Assembly (NCBI GenBank): GCA_036937835.1
Contig: CM072876.1
Coordinates: 13,532,501 to 13,596,500, forward strand
Reading direction: 5' to 3'
Source of the DNA: Pampus argenteus
Lineage: Eukaryota; Chordata; Actinopteri; Scombriformes; Stromateidae
DNA: 64,000 nt
The notes under the pieces: model-generated
Database searches by the model: none
The model's input: the letters and a program-made list of their open reading frames with translations, nothing else
Told to the model about the DNA's origin: nothing
Shown: positions 34,331-46,384 of the stretch, one piece after another
Layout: each line of letters starts with the position of its first letter
Numbering within the stretch: the stretch's first letter is position 1
Made by a program: the position numbers and the translations under genes

Positions 34331-37300
34331 ATGACCTACGCAGCAGATCTGCTTTCACATCCGGATTTGTGGCAAAATAGCAGCTTCGTGTTCAATGTGA
34401 CGGCTGCCAACACCAGCTCTGTTGCTTTCAAGCCTCTTTTGTCACCTGTAATGGACAAAATCCTCAACGTGCTTTTGATAGTCGTCCTATTCATCACCAT
34501 GGTCTCACTGGGATGCACCATGGAGGTGTCCAAGATCAAGGTGGGTTCAGGATCATTTATTTATGAAGGATTTTTGATGATCATTTCCGCACCAAACTAT
34601 CTTTTTTTCCTTTCTTTCCAGCGTCACATAGTGAAACCTAAGGGGGTGGTGATAGCAGTGCTGGCCCAGTATGGTGTCATGCCTCTCACAGCGTTTTGCT
34701 TAGTTAAGGTTTGTATTGCTGCGAACATGTAATGCCTCATATAACTCATACACACTCATACAACAAGCCCCTATTGTCAAGATATATTTATTTATCTATC
34801 TATTTACTAGCTGCATATAGCTAATAAAATTAAGAAAACTTTACCACGCTGCAGGCGTTCCAGCTGACTGAAATGACGGCCGTGGTGGTGCTGATCTGTG
34901 GATGCTGTCCAGGAGGGAACCTCTCTAACATGTTGGCCCTGGCTCTGCAGGGGGACATGAACCTCAGGTACACACACACAAGGAGAAATTGTGCTAAGAA
35001 TTTAGAGGAGCATTTTAATCGTATATATAATGCCAGTGAACATAAGAGAGATTATTTATTGACAGGTTGTTTTCATGTTTGAGTACATGCTAAAATAAAA
35101 AATAAAAAAGTGGAGGAATCATGACCCAGATTCAGTCCATCAATAAAATCATTGTCTGCAGCTATTGATCCTACATCTGTCTTCTTGAAATATTCCCACA
35201 ACAATGCAACACTCTTGCAGTGGATGATGATGATAGAAAGGGTAATATCCAGTCATGGAGTTAGTTTTAATTCATCTGTAGGGAGATCTACTTTAGAGAA
35301 TTCTGCTGCCTCAACAAAAAAAAAAAAAAGGAGGGGGATAAAGGGTCATTTTGAACAGTCCTCCTGTTCTGGATAATAAATCAATTTCACTGTGAACAAT
35401 TTTGGATTTTTCAAAGAAAAAAAGCCCAAATAATAAAACACAAAACAGGCAGTCGGACATGTGTTTTCATGCAGCTACAAATGATCGTGTGCCGAAGTAT
35501 GTAATCTGTAATAATAATGTAATAAGTATGTCACCAGTGGCACGTTTCTTGTCATTATTAGAGTTGAGCATCACTCACCGGATCATAAAACTACTGCATA
35601 ATACAAGGCAAGCAATCCCTTTACCAAGCCCCTTTACTTTCCAACCGCTCGGCCATTCACCCTGTAAAGTCCTTCTTTCATCAAGGACCAGGCGAGGACA
35701 TTATGGCAGCATGTTGCATGCTTGTCTGATGTCTGAGGATCTTATCTGTCCTACGGCTGTGAAACACACTCAGGACAGAAGCATTAATGGAGGCGCTAAT
35801 GATTAAAACAGCAATAATTAACACATTTCTTTAGACAATTGACAATAGTCACTCATCAATATTAATATATTTCTCAGCACAATCAAGATCATTTTTACAA
35901 TAACCCCATTGATTGAGAGTGTAAGGGTCAGTGTAGCCTGTTGTTAAATAGCTGCTGTTGTATAACAGAGTACTAATGGGGCCATAAACCTTGTAATAAT
36001 GGGTTCAAAGTGTTGGATGGAAATAGCACGTTCAATGAAATGGATTCATTCTATTCAATGAATATCTGTGTGTAAATAGTGTCGTTTTGATCTGCTGCAT
36101 ACAATTGACCTTACAGGGATAAATAAAGTTGTATTCAATTGAATTGTTGAAAGCTGCAGATCGGTGAATTGACCTCGTTGTGAGACAGTTTCTCATCTGT
36201 TCAGCAGTTGTTTTTGAGACCTTTTGAACTAATAAATAAAAAGTCAGAGGTCAGTCCACTGACCAGGGGTTTTCCTGCCATCCCCCACCGCGTTGTCGTT
36301 CTATCCCTTGACTCAAATCCTAGCCAGTAAGCTTTGTTCCCACCTCTGTCATTCCCCTCAGCATTGTGATGACTTCCTGCTCCACACTGTTGGCTCTGGG
36401 CATGATGCCGCTGCTGATCTACCTCTACTGTCAGGGCTTCACCGGCCTGCAGAACGCTGTGCCTTATGCCGACATCCTCATATCGCTGATCATGGTCCTC
36501 ATACCCTGCTGCATCGGCATCCTCATCAACTACTACAGGCCGCAGTACGCCAAGACCATCACAAAGGTTATTACACACACACAGCAGTGAATAATAATTT
36601 CATAATTTGGGATTCTGTGGCTGGAATTAGACGAGGTGATCTACTGTTCTCAGGTCGGCCTCACTATAATGATGATTTCTGTCGTGGTGATCGGCATCGT
36701 TGCCAGCATTGCGTTCGATGGCTCCATCCTCACTGTGCTGTCCCCTCCTCTTATGGCCATCGGTGCTCTCATGCCCTTCATAGGCTACACATTTGGCTAC
36801 ATCATCTCCTCCATCTTCAAACTCAACCAATCGTAAGTCAGGATGGGAGATATTTCTGTGAAATTCAATCAGGTGGCATTAGTTATGTCTAACCATGAAA
36901 AACCTTTTTTTTTTTTATGTATCCACCATAACGTATAAATATGTCCTTGCCCCACCTCAGAGAACGGAGGACTGTTGCTATGGAAACAGGCTGTCAGAAC
37001 AACCAGCTGGGCTCCACCATACTGAAGATGGCCTTTCCTCCAGAGAGCATCGGCCCTCTGTTTCTGTTCCCCATGGTCTACGTGGCCTTCCAGGTGTTGG
37101 AGGCGGTCGTGCTCATCGTGTTGTTCAGGTGTTACCAAAAGGTTCACGCGGGAAGAGAAAGGTAAGACAACTTTACAAAGAGTTAATGGATCAACAGATT
37201 AACTGATACTGAGCATATTCATGAGTTGCAGTCCTGCTTGTGAGCAGAGTTCACGAGGCTGAAGCTAATAAGAACTGATAAAGGATGCACTGGATTTACA

Positions 37301-37882
37301 CCACTGTGTCGACAGAATAGCACAAACACCACATGATGATGACATCAGTCAGTTACCACATAACAAGATTGATGGAGCATTGTTGTTGAGATCACCTGAT
37401 TAAATAAAGGTTTCAGAAAGTATTCAGACCTGTTCACGTTTTGCACTCTTTATTACATTGTAGATTAAATTTTAAATGGATAAAATTGCTGCCCATCAAT
37501 CAACACACTCAGTAATCCATGATGACAAAGTAAAAAAAACATGTTTCCAAATTGAGGTCAGGTGTTTTAATTATCCCCAAGACTTGTCTAGAACTTGATT
37601 GGACAAATTGAATTGATTTGATACACCTGTGAATATAAAAGGTCCCACAATTCACACTGCATGTCAGGACAAAGAAAATAAGAAAAAAGCAGTGAAAACT
37701 GGTGTGCAAATATTATTTAAAATCCAAAAGGCCAAACTGGATAACTGCTACATCTCTAATGTAATTTTCAGTATATCATTTCATAATTGTGTTTGCTTTC
37801 TCTGCCTACCTACAGAGCTACAGACTACCAGCCAGCAACTACTGAAGACGGCTTGAAATCCCCGTCAGAGGGGACTCTATGA
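34331..37882 (+). CDS. slc10a1: Sodium/bile acid cotransporter (NTCP type), complete, 7 coding exons
   Basis: Plasma-membrane carrier that imports conjugated bile acids with sodium, in mammals at the hepatocyte basolateral face. Exons: 34331-34540, 34622-34708, 34855-34967, 36362-36566, 36654-36832, 36961-37161, 37816-37882, all GT-AG with matching phases; 1062 nt, 353 aa (human 349). Sodium-site residues known from the family are kept: Q86, S123, N124, T141, E273 and Q277, in CCPGGNLSN and METGCQN. Signature stretches SLGCTMEVSKIK, AQYGVMPLTAF and LMPFIG are present. The extracellular N-terminus is 18 residues longer before the first helix than in human and has three N-glycosylation sequons (N16, N22, N27). 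The C-terminal tail after the last helix is short and hydrophilic. The srsf5 and susd6 neighbours support slc10a1 rather than slc10a2. Confidence 0.95.
34968..36361 (+). other. slc10a1: slc10a1 intron 3
   Basis: A 1.4-kb intron between GTACAC donor and CCCTCAG acceptor. A 134-codon frame (35402-35806) has no recognisable similarity. A poly-A run lies near 35320. No embedded gene is seen. Confidence 0.55.
37405..37690 (+). mobile_element. Tc1-like transposon remnant in slc10a1 last intron
   Basis: Starts CAGAAAGTATTCAGACCTGT and continues CATGATGACAAAGTAAAAAA, ACTTGATTGGACAAATTGA, ATACACCTGTGAATATAAAA and GGTCCCACAATTCACACTGC, the order seen in the leader of fish Tc1-like elements up to the region of the transposase start. 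No transposase frame follows. It lies within the intron between exons 6 and 7. Confidence 0.75.
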
Positions 37883-38069
37883 TGCAGACCTCAAACACTG
37901 CTGATATTTTGTTTACACATGTGCACTCCTACTGAGCCTTCAGACTGAGACTAGACAAAGTTTTAACTGAAAGGAAACAAATGGGAGATGTAGATAACTG
38001 CAGGGCAGCCATTTTGAAATTGTTAATATACTTGTAAATTTCTTTATAAATGTCTTTTAAAAAAGCACT

Positions 38070-38075
38070 AATAAA
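38070..38075 (+). terminator. slc10a1: slc10a1 polyadenylation signal
   Basis: AATAAA 188 bp after the slc10a1 stop, followed by a GT/T-rich stretch, giving a 3' UTR of about 0.2 kb. Confidence 0.8.
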
Positions 38076-38100
38076 CACAAAGTGATTTTGTTAAAATGGT

Positions 38101-38106
38101 TTTATT
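38101..38106 (-). terminator. srsf5: srsf5 candidate polyadenylation signal
   Basis: TTTATT on the plus strand, AATAAA on the minus strand. It would give srsf5 a 1.2-kb 3' UTR, and cleavage 10-30 nt beyond would reach the 3' end of slc10a1 on the other strand. Confidence 0.65.
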
Positions 38107-39307
38107 GGTTAAATCACTTGTCTTCCTACACCATACAAACATCCATATTTCAGTGAAAATAAAACCCTTATGTACAAAATGTTGTATATTTCCAAACATG
38201 TCTACTTGTCCATTTGAACCACAGTAACATCAGCCACAAGTACCAACAAGTATTCTTGGAATTACATTTATACACTTAAAACAAAAGCCTGAAACGCTGT
38301 ACACAAACCCTGAAACCAAAAGAAGAAGAAAAAAACAGTCATGCTAAAATAAACCACATTATGTAAGCAACACTATTTTTAAGTGTTGAAATTACAGAGT
38401 TGACCATGTGTTCAATAGTTAAGCATCAACAAAAAAATGCTGTAAGTCACTGAAGTTGATTTAAGATCCATGAAAATAACAGTTTCTTTCTCATCTGGTG
38501 GAAGAATTTGCATTATTGTACACAGGTGTTCTTGATGTTGCAGTCATACTGGTGCATGGATTTAAACTTTAAGCAAACATTAAAATATTGTCAATAACAA
38601 CGGGATTTGAAATTGTGATCAAAGAGCTATATAGTTATAGAGATCACATGCTGTCTGTGGTGGGTACAGTAGGTAAAAAAACAAAAAACAAAAACAAAAC
38701 AGGGAAGAGGTGAAAGGGCTTTGAAAAAAATGTGACGATCAAAAACAAGCAAAAGTATCACAAAAAGAAAGTGGTCACACTATGTATCAAAAGCATTCAG
38801 GTACTGCTGAAAAATAGATTCCCTCTTCAAAATATGTCAGTAGGGCTTAATAACTTTACAGACCCAAAAAAAGTTAATCTGAACGCTGGTTCACTTGCGC
38901 ATTTTGATTTTTTCTTTTTGACAGAGGGTGGTGGTCTTATTGTAAAAACAGATGGATAAATTCGGAGGTGGAGTCACTGGGCGTAAACATAAACCTGATT
39001 ATTTACACATCATTTCCACAGGCCAAGGAAGGGTTCATACTTGATGGATAATGACGGAAAATGAGCTTCACTGTGTAACAAGTGTCTCTTCCTAAACTGA
39101 TTTAACTGAAATGGCCTACAATGTCTGTCTGTGTCTTGTGGATAGTTACTGTGATAAAAAAAAAAAAAAAAACAGACAGGGGGGGGGGGACGACTCCTCA
39201 GCTTTCAGGGGAGTTCACGTGAGCTCTGTTGTGCTAACACCTCCGAGCTGATTCTACTGATGAAACAAGTTTCTGTTGCCATTCCCATTAAAACGTAAAC
39301 GCAGCTT
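38107..39307 (-). other. srsf5: Probable srsf5 3' UTR
   Basis: Follows the srsf5 stop codon on the minus strand up to the poly(A) signal. It is AT-rich with long A/T tracts (39158-39173) and a G9 run at 39180-39189. No coding exon is seen. Confidence 0.6.
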
Positions 39308-42300
39308 TTAGCGCTGGCTGTCAGTAGAAGGAGAACGAGAGCGAGAGCGTGAACGAGAGCGTGAACGGGACATGGAAGCTCTTTGAGGAGGCGGAGGGGA
39401 GGGCGGGGTGCCAGACTTGCTGGTCTTGGAGGAGCGTTTGGCGGGCTCCTTTGATTTGCTTGGGGATGAGGCGCCGCCAGCAGGGGAGCCACTGCGAGAG
39501 CGGGAGCGGGAGCGAGAGCGGTTGTGAGCCTTTGCTGGGCTGCGGGAGCGTCTAGGAGAGCGCGATGGAGAGCGACCACGAGAACGAGAGCGAGAACGAG
39601 AAGAGCTTTCAGACCGGGAACGACTTCTTGACCTGGAAAAGCAAAAACAGTAGAGAGAGTAACATTAGGCTACATGTTTTCATATTAGTGCTACCAATTA
39701 TGAGCCACGATCTTCATATATCTGTTCTCTGATTCAAGCTACCGAGATCCTTGTTAGTCAGCTAAAATGATCTCAACCAGCTAATTCAGCTCTTCAAAAG
39801 GCAGGAGGATTGATAACACCACAGTCTTATTTTTAATAAAAAAGGCAACATTAGTGTAAAGTGGCACCCATAAGCAGCACTTAGCCAATGTCGAGCAAAA
39901 AGGGGTTGCATCAGCCACAATCAGCCGACTTCCCAGACGTGCAATGATATATTTAGTCGATGGCGGCTCCAGCAGACAACTCACCTCTTCTTGGCTGCCT
40001 CAATGAGCTTGATTTTCCTGCCATTGATTTCCTTTCCAGACAATTTCTCAAGAGCGTTTTTCAGATCGCTGTAAGAGGCAAACTCAACCACCCTAGAAAA
40101 ACGACACAAGACATTTATATTCTTCTTAGGTGGTAATTTTCCTCAAATTACAAATGTAAGCTCACACACACACACACACACAAAGGCCTTTCACACATAA
40201 TGGCCCTTCCTTACCCTTCGTTGAGCTTCGGTCGATGTGCGTCTGCGAATGTCACCTCTCCAGCTTGTCTCATGAAATCTTTCAGGTCCTACACACGTAA
40301 ACATCAGTTAACTTGCGAAGAGGCTCAGGAGACAAGCATAGCTGAGACATAAAACAGGACTTGATTTACCCAAAAAAAGGAGAGATGGTTAGATTCTCTG
40401 AGAGGACTACACAGGCTACTGCAGAGATGAGTCCAAGGACCTCAAAGAATGATCAACCAGCCAGTTCTTCAAATCACTATGTTTTTATAACAAATGCTAA
40501 ACTTTCAAAAAACTATAAATAAATAAATAAATAAATAAAGGCAAAGTGTGTGCCAATATAGTATCAACCAATAAGTACAGTTACTGGACAGGTTGAGCAT
40601 GAGCTACAGCTTTGAGATTCTTGGACCCATCATGACTACTACAGAGAGGTGAACACCATCTGCATGAACTGAACTGCAGTGGCGCCGCTTGGGCAGCATT
40701 TGGCACTAAGAGCCCCATCTTCCCTGGCAAGGAGGGCACAGGGCTCTGCGCCGGGACCGCCCCTGTCTCGGCACCCTGCCTCAGTAAAGAGAGTGAACAG
40801 GGTGGAAGAGAGGAAACTACTACCTGAGAGCGAAACCCTTTGGGATAACAGCAGATTATATCCATCAGCACCTGGGAGGAATTCACACTCTCTCGCTCGC
40901 GATGTGCGGGAACACCAGAGGGGGGAAGGGAGGGGGGATATCGATCGATCGAAGCCCCTCAAATTAACGAACCATCGATCAATACGCCACCACCATCGAC
41001 TCTCGCTCTTTCCTCTCCTTTCTCTCTGCCAACTCTCTGTTTCCTCTCTCTCGCTCTCAGCCACACACCTGGCGCCCCCCTGCCTTCGACAGGGGGCGTT
41101 GCGAGCGAGCGAAGGGGCCGCCAGCGCCTCTAGTGTGGAGCGAGCGCTCACATGACCAGCAGGCATCAACTAGGAGTAGGACAGACTGGCTGACACCACA
41201 GGCTCAACCCAGACAGAAGGACCCAGAAGGGGTTAACTCCACCATAAGCGAGCTCTTCCATATGACACAACAGTCAGGCTGGCAAATAAAGGGGTGAAGA
41301 ATTGGTTAAAATTTGAAAACAGGAACAAATTACGTCTTTTGTTGTCGTTACTGCTCCGATTGACTCAGAGTGATGATTTTGTACAATTTGGGCCTAATCA
41401 CAATAAAATAGTGTAATTATTTGCTGTTTAAGTCTTAATGTGACTCCAGAAACAGAGTTTCTATTTTTAAGCAGCAATTCAACAATTTTATGTGTATACT
41501 GTTGGAGGCAGACTGCTGGAAGTGACAACAGGTGTTAACATAACAGCTTTTAGAGGCCTGCTGTTTATTAATAAAAACAAGTGTAAAATACTAACCTGCC
41601 AACTGACACGAGAGGACAAGTTCTCCACAATCAGGCGGTTCTCAGTGCGCATCGGAGGAGGGTTTCGACTGAAAGGAAAAGAGGAAATTTAAAGATGACT
41701 CAAACTGATTTATGTTAAGGATCTTTAAAATGCAGAGAGAGCAAGACTTCAACTACTGACCTCCCACCTAAGTATAATATTCACATTTACATGCGTTACT
41801 TATCTGTTCAATTAAATTCAAATTTAACTCATCTGTCATCATAAAGCAGGTTGACTGTCGCCAACAAACTAAGGGTGGTTAGTGTGAAACCTTCAATACC
41901 TCCGACTGTTCTGAGAGCCTCTGCCATAGCGATCAGAGAAACGGCCGCCTCCACCGCCGCTGCCGCCTCCTCCTCCTCCTCTGCCACGTCCGCCACGCAG
42001 ACGGACACGAGCATGCTCAATGGTCACCCTGAAATCAAAGTTACAACAACAAAACAAATTATTACCATGAAAACAGCTGAGAATTAAGTGTGGAAGGTAA
42101 TGCAAACCTAAACCTCACATTTACCCCAAAGGGAATACTCTACCTTTCATTGCACAGCTCTTTGCCATCAAGCTCATACACGGCATCTTCAGCATCTCGG
42201 GGATCATCAAATTCCTGCAACAAATAGAAAACAGGCGTCAACATTTAGAACTGCAATTCTTTACATTTGAGCTTTTTCAAACCCCTGCTAAGTGTGTGGA

Positions 42301-42811
42301 AAATGGTACAAAAATTTTTTTTTTTTTTAAACCACCGACCACCATTTTCTATAAGAATTGCACATTGGGACGCATCAACACACAATCACACAATTTCTAG
42401 TATATTTTAGTATACCAGTCTTAAGTCATATGCAGTATTTTACTGGGGCACGTTTTACGCGTCGTGGAGTTTTACAAATATTTAATATTTCTAGCGCTAC
42501 ATTTGCCAAGCAGAGAATCCACCATTTAATACCTTTATCTATATATACACACAGGATAACATAATGTGATACCAGCACGTCCCTACAGCATGTACGTTGG
42601 ACGGTATGCAGCCAAGTGTAACATTAAATTGTCATATTTTTTTTGACTGAAGCATATTGAGCATGTTTCTATTGTGTAAACTTACCACAAACCCAAAGCC
42701 TCTCTTGAGGTCGATGTCTCGGATGCGGCCGTATCCTTTGAAGAACCTCTCCACGTCCTTTTCCCGGGCCGAGGGGCTCAGCCGGCCGATGAAGATACGA
42801 CAACCACTCAT
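39308..42811 (-). CDS. srsf5: Serine/arginine-rich splicing factor 5, complete, 7 coding exons
   Basis: Nuclear SR protein that binds exonic enhancers in pre-mRNA and promotes splice-site choice. Minus-strand exons: 42811-42686, 42214-42144, 42028-41900, 41668-41596, 40288-40215, 40092-39985, 39632-39308; GT-AG, phases match, 906 nt and 301 aa (human 272). RRM1 spans about residues 4-72 (RNP motifs IFIGRL and KRGFGFV). A Gly-rich linker (about 78-95) follows. RRM2, the pseudo-RRM, carries the diagnostic SWQDLKD at 131-137. The RS domain occupies about 194-301, dense in RS/SR dipeptides with a proline-rich break. The start is the MSGCR methionine; an in-frame ATG further upstream (42838) is probably intronic, because an acceptor CGACAG lies just before CAACATG. 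SR genes usually autoregulate by alternative splicing; see the open block in the 1.3-kb intron. Confidence 0.96.
40289..41595 (-). other. srsf5: srsf5 intron 4 with GC-rich open block (candidate regulated exon)
   Basis: This 1.3-kb intron separates the exon ending SWQ from the exon starting DLKDF. On the minus strand CTGTCCTACTCCTAG ends at 41170, a good acceptor. From 41169 the frame set by the preceding exon (phase 0) stays open for 176 codons to a TAG at 40641-40639. The interior is GC-rich, and includes purine-rich GAGAGCGAGAGAGAGGAAAC-like sequence near 41010-41060, typical of splicing enhancers. The predicted peptide shows no known domain. It may be an alternative terminal exon or retained intron, or chance. 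Confidence 0.45.
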
Positions 42812-43092
42812 GTTGCTGTCGTTGGTAGTTAAAGACAAACATTAAATAAACTAACATAATCGTTCTAGAAATAATAACTTGAAAAAAAACATGTTTTAGC
42901 CTTTTTTACTTTGTCGTTTCAGGAATAAGCTAACGTTAGGCCCCACAAGCTAACGTTGTGGGGCCGAGCTACCACACTCAAACAAATCGTTGTTACTGGA
43001 TAATTTAGGCTCACCATCCCAATAAATCACACTTAATGTAACAAGAATTGCATGTTAACATTATAAAACACTTTAAACCACCGTATAAATAC
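42812..43092 (-). other. srsf5: srsf5 5' UTR intron
   Basis: On the minus strand the donor AAAAG|GTATTT sits at 43093/43092 and the acceptor CGACAG precedes CAACATG near 42815, so an intron of about 0.28 kb separates a non-coding first exon from the start codon exon. Confidence 0.55.
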
Positions 43093-43270
43093 CTTTTGAT
43101 TAGTTCTTTCGCTGTTTGCTGTCGACAGTGACCGCAAAATGCAGAATTTAACAAAATGGAGCCTGTGTCTTTCTGCCAGGGGAGCGGACGGACGTTAAAA
43201 AAAGAAAAAGGGAAGAGAAAACCACGTGACGTATGACGCACGGCGACGCTGCAAAACACGGAAAGTAACG
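43093..43270 (-). promoter_or_regulatory. srsf5: srsf5 first exon and promoter with E-box/CRE-like cluster
   Basis: The non-coding first exon probably ends at 43093. Around 43223-43240 the plus strand reads CACGTGACGTATGACGCA, combining a perfect E-box with a CRE-like TGACGT, at the right distance for a core promoter. No TATA box is evident. Confidence 0.5.
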
Positions 43271-44880
43271 AAGACACGACTTGACGAGGTTCGGGTTCGA
43301 GTTTTCGTCTTAACTGTTGAGTGGCTCCCAATATAAACAGGATATAAATAGTGCAGAGAAGTGAACAGTGCAAGGAGCGCTGAGATACATATTAAATGGT
43401 AAAACGTTTATATAAAAAATGACATGTTACATTATATAGATTATAAACATCTACCTTAGAAATACTTTCCAATAAGGTAATGGAAATAGATTTTAAAATT
43501 CTACATTGTATGTATCCTGTTATAGCATATTTGTAAAATATGTGGACATCTTTGCAGATCTTTGTCCTTTTCATCTGTCACTGTGATGTAGTTCAGACCT
43601 TTTGGGAAGAACTTATTTTCAGCCTCATATCAGCTTTATACTTTAACTTTATTTGATGCAATTATATATTTCAAGGAACAATAACATTGTCAGTTTTTAT
43701 ATTTGATGGCTAAATTTTATATCCACAAACACAAATCTTATAAATCCCCACCTAGTTTGCTGCCTGGTGGGATTCAAAGCCGTATGAAGAACCACACACT
43801 GTCTCCACGCTCAACAAACATGTAGTCTTTTATGTAATTTATTATTTTTATTTATATATTTTTTTAAATGATTCTATTCCTGGTCCCTAAAGCTGGGACA
43901 TCATATCATCATCATATAATTATTGTTTACTTAATATTTTTGGATATTATTAGATTTTTTTTGTAAGGATCTTGTAATTGTTAAATATTATATTATTTTT
44001 ATTTATTTTACATGTTATAGATTTAACTTGGCATATATGTTTTGTTTTGTACAACAATATTTTGAACTGTTCAATAATGCACATTTTGACTTAAATACTG
44101 AATGACTATATGTTCATGATGTTCAATAAAATAAAAATAAATACAAATGAATAATAAGTATTCTATTTCTGACCACTAGGTGTCATCCAAACACAATAGT
44201 ATTATACGAAGAGCAGGAAGAGATCACATATAATACAGTAGCTATGACTTATTACACTCAGCACCAAGAACAGCAGGACAAATACAATAATAAATCCCAA
44301 TCTGAGCCAGAAAGAATATTCTTTACATAATTGCAAGCATATAAAATGAGTTTTAAAGAGGTTATTTAAAAGGATCTGTGTCCTGATGTAGCTCACACTG
44401 GATCTAATTAAACACAGAAGCATCATACAGGAAGCAGTCACTCAACATTTGCAAACTATGATACATCTAGATGAACTTTGACCAAGAATAAGGGTTCTTC
44501 CATGAAACTGGTGTACGTCACTAAAAAAATATTGCAGGAACAATACTATAATTTATATAACGGGGTATTACACTCATCTCATAGCTGGTAAGAATATCAA
44601 AAGGTACTATAATGTTGTTACAAAGGCACTAGTGTATATTTTAGGAAAATTAGAGGCAGCTTTAGAAACTTTGATGGACCAGTTAAACGTAGGCTAGTGT
44701 CTTCATTCAAGCTGATATTGATCAGGTTTTAATACCACTTAACAACTTACCCCTTAATACATCATGGACCCAGATTTGATTCTGAAAATTACTACTATAG
44801 ATCAATATTTTCCTTATATTGCAGAGTAAAAGTCCAACACAAGCATGAATAAATGACACATCATCTTCCACATTCAAAAG
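43271..44880. other. Intergenic region between srsf5 promoter and susd6 3' end
   Basis: 1.6 kb, very AT-rich (notably 43640-44160). It contains CCACTAGGTGTCAT at 44173-44186, a weak CTCF-like match. No coding exon is seen. Confidence 0.5.
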
Positions 44881-45193
44881 AAAGCTTTAATTAGAAAGTT
44901 ATATACACACTGTAAAATTAAATTAAACTTTATACAAATATTAAATTACTATTTTCACACCCACTGCCATGTACAGAGGAAAAACTGAAGCTGAATCACT
45001 GAAACTAAGAATCAAGATGTGTACTTTTTTTTTTTTTTTAAACCTGTTTAGGGAAGCAACACCGTACAACAGTGCTTCTGAATGCAATGTTAATCTTGGT
45101 TGGTTTTTTTTCTTTTCGTTTAATCCCATAACATTGTAATGCCTTGTAGCAAAAGGGAAGCAAAAGAACAGTGAAATATAGATGCTTATAGGT

Positions 45194-45230
45194 TCATCAT
45201 CGTCATCATCATCATTATCATCATCATCAC
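45194..45230. repeat. Imperfect (ATC)n microsatellite
   Basis: Twelve near-perfect TCA/ATC triplets, in the probable susd6 3' UTR. Confidence 0.85.
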
Positions 45231-46305
45231 AGGAGCTGGAAAAGCTAGGGGAGGACAGAAAAGCATGGACATTCGTTTAGTCGTGTCCACAACAGAAGTA
45301 AACTCATTGATAAATACACAAAGACAGTTTTATGCATAGAATAGAAAAGAACAGAGTAAGGCCATTGGGAAAACAGAACAATGTTGCAATATTGTAAAGC
45401 AACCAACGCAGAGGCTTAAGATTACACATCCAAAAAAAAAAAAAAAAAAGAAATGTACATGTCTAAGGCAACATTCTGTTTGCATTAATAAAAGTAGACA
45501 GCCACAAATGCCAAATAAGAGAACAGAAATTCAGATGTTTTTTTTTCCTAATCAGTTAGACTTGAAAAGTAATTCTAAGGATCCATCAGAGTCATGCTGT
45601 TTCCAAGGTGACCAGCTCAACCACCAAAGCTTTTCAAGTGGCAATGAAAACAGAGGAAGACTTATAACACAATTCTCTCTTAAATTTGCACTTGGCATCA
45701 GAACAGTGAGTGAGTGAGTTTATGTGGCGGGGGTGGGGTGCTATATAACAAAACTTTATTATTTCACTGCAACCAGTTGCAGTTGTGTCGATAATGCACA
45801 AAACGTGTGGAGTCTTCAGTTGGGTGTGAAGGTGGTTACGGTGGTGGGTAATTCCTCTAAAGAGACTTGTGTTTTCCAGCTATTCAGCACAAAATGATAA
45901 ATATTCTAGTTTGAGAGTAGAGGAATAATACACACATTGTGTACTGGACTCATTGCCTGAAGTGACGCTGGTTTATTCGTGTGACTTATTCATCACTGGG
46001 AGGGATATTTTCCTATTGTGAAAGACAGGGACATTGTGAAGCCAGCCTCTGATCTAAAGAGAGGCAAATCAGGAAATGGCTGTATTGAAGGCTACCACAT
46101 GTCGCCTCCCGTCTAGCTGACACACAAAGATGCAGGCAAACACACACATGTACTTGTGAACCCAGATTTGGCACCTCAAAGCAAACAGCGCCACACACCA
46201 AACAATAAATACAATGGGAAGAAAATTAAACACAAACAACCTTAAAGTTGAGTCATGTGTCCAACCACCCTATTGAAAGACAACCTCCTCCTCCTCAGCT
46301 TCGAG

Positions 46306-46311
46306 AAAGAG

Positions 46312-46360
<49 letters not shown>

Positions 46361-46384
46361 GAGACAGAGAGAGAGAGAGAGAGA
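46306..46384. repeat. (AG)n microsatellite with GACA interruptions
   Basis: About 79 bp of GA dinucleotides broken by GATA and GACA units. A Glu-Arg-rich open frame across it is spurious. Confidence 0.95.

Noticed and set aside
36293..36892. 199-codon plus-strand frame across slc10a1
   Set aside because: It reads through exon 4, an intron and exon 5 in the wrong frame; the correct frame matches SLC10A1 with proper splice sites.
40679..41155. Plus-strand 158-codon frame in srsf5 intron 4
   Set aside because: It opposes the gene, has no known domain and no splice context; it follows from the stop-poor GC composition of the block.
42812..42838. Upstream in-frame ATG extending srsf5 by nine residues
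   Set aside because: An acceptor (CGACAG) lies between it and the canonical start, so it is probably intronic; SRSF5 begins MSGCR.
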